Part shown: positions 6,085 through 7,474 of the stretch, piece by piece
Layout of the letters: each line of letters begins with the position of its first letter
Numbering within the stretch: the stretch's first letter is position 1
NCBI GenBank assembly: GCA_047619485.1
Contig: JBLHKE010000373.1
Location: forward strand, 1-7,474
Reading direction: 5' to 3'
From: JBLHKE01 sp047619485
GTDB taxonomy: Bacteria; Verrucomicrobiota; Verrucomicrobiia; Verrucomicrobiales; DEV007
DNA length: 7,474 nt
Made by a program: the position numbers and the translations under genes
Notes under the pieces: model-generated
What the model was told of the DNA's origin: nothing
The model's input: only the letters and a program-made list of their open reading frames with translations
The model's database searches: none

Positions 6085-6115
6085 CACTTGGCTCGCTTTG
6101 GAATCGAGCCGAGTG
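6085..6115 (+). promoter_or_regulatory. strong hairpin just upstream of the glycosyltransferase start
   Basis: CACTTGGCTCG (6085-6095) and CGAGCCGAGTG (6105-6115) pair over 11 bp with a single wobble pair, with loop CTTTGGAAT. It ends 19 nt before ATG 6135, so it would lie in the 5' leader of the glycosyltransferase message. A smaller stem TCGGTG (6028-6033)/CACCGA (6047-6052) precedes it. No U tract follows, so it is more likely a translation or stability element than a terminator; the function is inferred. Confidence 0.4.
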
Positions 6116-6134
6116 CTTCCCGTGATAGAACCAG

Positions 6135-7352
6135 ATGTCCGGCCTTGCTGATATTCACCAGATCGATGTGTCCGATGACGCGCCTTTACCGTCAGCCGAC
6201 GAGTTGCCGAAATCGCTGCTCTATTCGATCGCCGCTGACGTCGGTGGTCCCGGACTACCGACGACGGCGGCCGAGGGATTGATCGCTGCCTGCGAGGGCG
6301 GTTTTTTGGAGAGAGCAGTTGCTTACTCGAACCGGCAGCAACGGGTGCCTAAGTCGAAGATCCGTTCGCTCGCCTATCACCCGGTCCGCCTGCTGGGGAG
6401 TTTTGTGGACCAGAAAACTTACTATGGTGCGAAAAAACACTACTTGGATTGGGCCGCCGCTCGCGAGATGAACACGGGGCGTTACGATTGCTTTCATGGC
6501 TGGTCGTCGGATTCGTTGCGGACCTTGATCGCCGCGCGGCAAAAGAATGTCCCCACGATGATTGAGATCCCCACTTGGCATCGCAACAAATTCCGCGAAA
6601 AGAATTTCTACACGCGCAGCGAAAGGGAGAGGGTCGACACCTGGAAGTCGCGCTTGCACGTCAACCGCCAGCAGATGCTCAGCGAGTATGAATTGGCCGA
6701 TCTCGTGCTGGTGCAGTCGGAGTGCGCCGCGGAGTCTTTTGTGGAGATCGGCTACCCAGCAGATCGCGTGTTCATGGTGGCGCGTGGGGTTGACCCAGAG
6801 CGTTTCCAGGCGGCGACGTATCCCTCGATCTTCCGCCTCGTTTTTGTGGGAGCATTGATCAAACGCAAAGGAATCCACCACTTGTTGAAGGCCTGGCACG
6901 ATCTCAATCTGCAGGACGCCGAACTGGTGCTGGTCGGATCTGTCCACGACGAGATCAAGCCGTACCTCGAGAATTACAAGACCGACACGGTGGTGCTGCC
7001 TGGTTTCGTAGCAGATGTGCGCGAATACTTACAGCGTTCGAGCGCGTTCGTTTTTATATCGGAGTGCGAGGGGAGCGCGAAAGCGACCTACGAGGCCGCC
7101 GCCTGCGCGCTGCCGCAGATCACCACGCGCGAGTCAGGCGATGTTGTGGTCGATGGCCTCAATGGAAAAGTGATTCCCGCCAACGACCCGGAGGCGCTGG
7201 CTGACGCGATCAAGGAATTTTACGAGAACGCCGAGCGTTTGCCCGAGATGGGGCGTGCGGCGAGGCGGCGCATCGAGGAGCGGTTCACCTGGGAGCACCA
7301 TCGTAGGCGCCTGTTGCACGCCTACGCGCATCTGATGTCGACACGTGGCTAA
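6135..7352 (+). CDS. GT4-family (GT-B fold) glycosyltransferase
   Basis: The gene encodes 405 residues with no signal peptide or clear membrane segment, so a cytoplasmic or peripheral enzyme that transfers a sugar from a nucleotide donor. The N-terminal Rossmann-like half starts at LLYSIAADVGGPG (28-40), with the glycine-rich acceptor-side loop; FHGWSSDSLR (120-129) and ADLVLVQSECAAESF (188-202) are typical of the family. The C-terminal half has FVGALIKRKGIHHLL (237-251), whose Lys/Arg contacts the donor diphosphate, LVLVGSV (264-270), and the EX7E motif EGSAKATYE (Glu312 and Glu320), followed by GLNGKVIPANDPEALADAI (341-359) and a final helix. Donor and acceptor cannot be assigned; a role in capsule, exopolysaccharide or glycolipid synthesis is inference. 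ATG 6135 gives 27 residues before the first strand; TTG 6204 (residue 24) would put the start four residues before it and is a real alternative. Neither has a good Shine-Dalgarno. Confidence 0.9.
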   Translation: MSGLADIHQIDVSDDAPLPSADELPKSLLYSIAADVGGPGLPTTAAEGLIAACEGGFLERAVAYSNRQQRVPKSKIRSLAYHPVRLLGSFVDQKTYYGAKKHYLDWAAAREMNTGRYDCFHGWSSDSLRTLIAARQKNVPTMIEIPTWHRNKFREKNFYTRSERERVDTWKSRLHVNRQQMLSEYELADLVLVQSECAAESFVEIGYPADRVFMVARGVDPERFQAATYPSIFRLVFVGALIKRKGIHHLLKAWHDLNLQDAELVLVGSVHDEIKPYLENYKTDTVVLPGFVADVREYLQRSSAFVFISECEGSAKATYEAAACALPQITTRESGDVVVDGLNGKVIPANDPEALADAIKEFYENAERLPEMGRAARRRIEERFTWEHHRRRLLHAYAHLMSTRG

Positions 7353-7474
7353 GGGGTTGTCAGGAAATAAGTCATACAAAGATGCGCAGGAATTTTAGCC
7401 AGCACCAAGGCAGATTTCAGCGATGATAGCGGGCTATTTGAGTTGGAAGCTAACGCGGGTGATGGCCAAAATAA
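7353..7474. other. unassigned right-edge segment, possible edge of a repeat or mobile element
   Basis: After the glycosyltransferase stop the DNA becomes visibly richer in A and T (for example GGAAATAAGTCATACAAAG) than the flanking gene. A 14-codon frame from ATG 7382 ends at once, while another frame (from 7371) stays open to the window edge without a start codon. A CCAAGG hexamer occurs at 7405-7410 but the rest of the hairpin repeat is absent. No gene or known element is recognised; the segment is cut by the window edge. Confidence 0.3.

Noticed and set aside
6255..6947. Minus-strand frame of 230 codons
   Set aside because: It is antisense to the glycosyltransferase, which shows the EX7E and other GT4 motifs; this frame shows no recognisable domain.
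7405..7410. CCAAGG near the right edge as a fourth copy of the hairpin repeat
   Set aside because: Only the hexamer matches; neither the inner stem nor the right arm is present.
1..7474. CRISPR arrays, tRNA or rRNA genes, complete insertion sequences
   Set aside because: No regularly spaced direct repeats, cloverleaf pattern, rRNA signature or transposase motif was seen on either strand.

Overview
The window looks like chromosomal DNA from a member of the Verrucomicrobiota or a close relative in the PVC group. This is inferred from gene content: the azurin-type C-terminus of a large PVC-style dehydrogenase, a secreted sulfatase fused to a DUF1080 domain, a Tat-exported PhoX-like protein, and start codons mostly without a clear Shine-Dalgarno sequence. 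No rRNA, tRNA, CRISPR array or complete transposon is visible. Six protein genes are supported, one of them cut by the left edge.

Layout. At the left (2-619, +) is the C-terminal end of a HEAT-like plus azurin (type 1 copper) protein. After a hairpin-rich gap comes the most unusual gene (776-1825, +): a UMP-CMP/adenylate kinase of eukaryotic type carrying an N-terminal domain of about 120 residues that resembles domains I associate with algal and oomycete proteins. Its stop overlaps the start of a 66-residue DUF4177 protein (1818-2018, +). A secreted sulfatase-DUF1080 fusion (2071-4044, +) follows. A non-coding convergent gap of 429 bp (4045-4473) separates it from a PhoX-like gene on the minus strand (4474-5910). 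A 224-bp divergent gap then leads to a GT4 glycosyltransferase (6135-7352, +). The last 122 bp hold no recognised gene.

Threaded through the gaps is a dispersed hairpin repeat. Two fairly full copies (691-765 and 4165-4237) and one collapsed copy (2014-2045) share outer arms of the type CCAAGGAG/CTCCTTGG. The two full copies also carry GC-rich inner stem sequence, most complete at 4165-4237.

How the genes fit together. The azurin protein, sulfatase and PhoX-like protein suggest a periplasmic or secreted programme of sulfated-polysaccharide and phosphate-ester scavenging with electron transfer, typical of aquatic Verrucomicrobiota. The kinase-DUF4177 pair is a separate nucleotide-metabolism or accessory unit. 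The glycosyltransferase is probably for surface polysaccharide. I see no single pathway uniting all six genes. The best candidate for something little described is the fused kinase with its coupled DUF4177 partner, followed by the hairpin repeat family.
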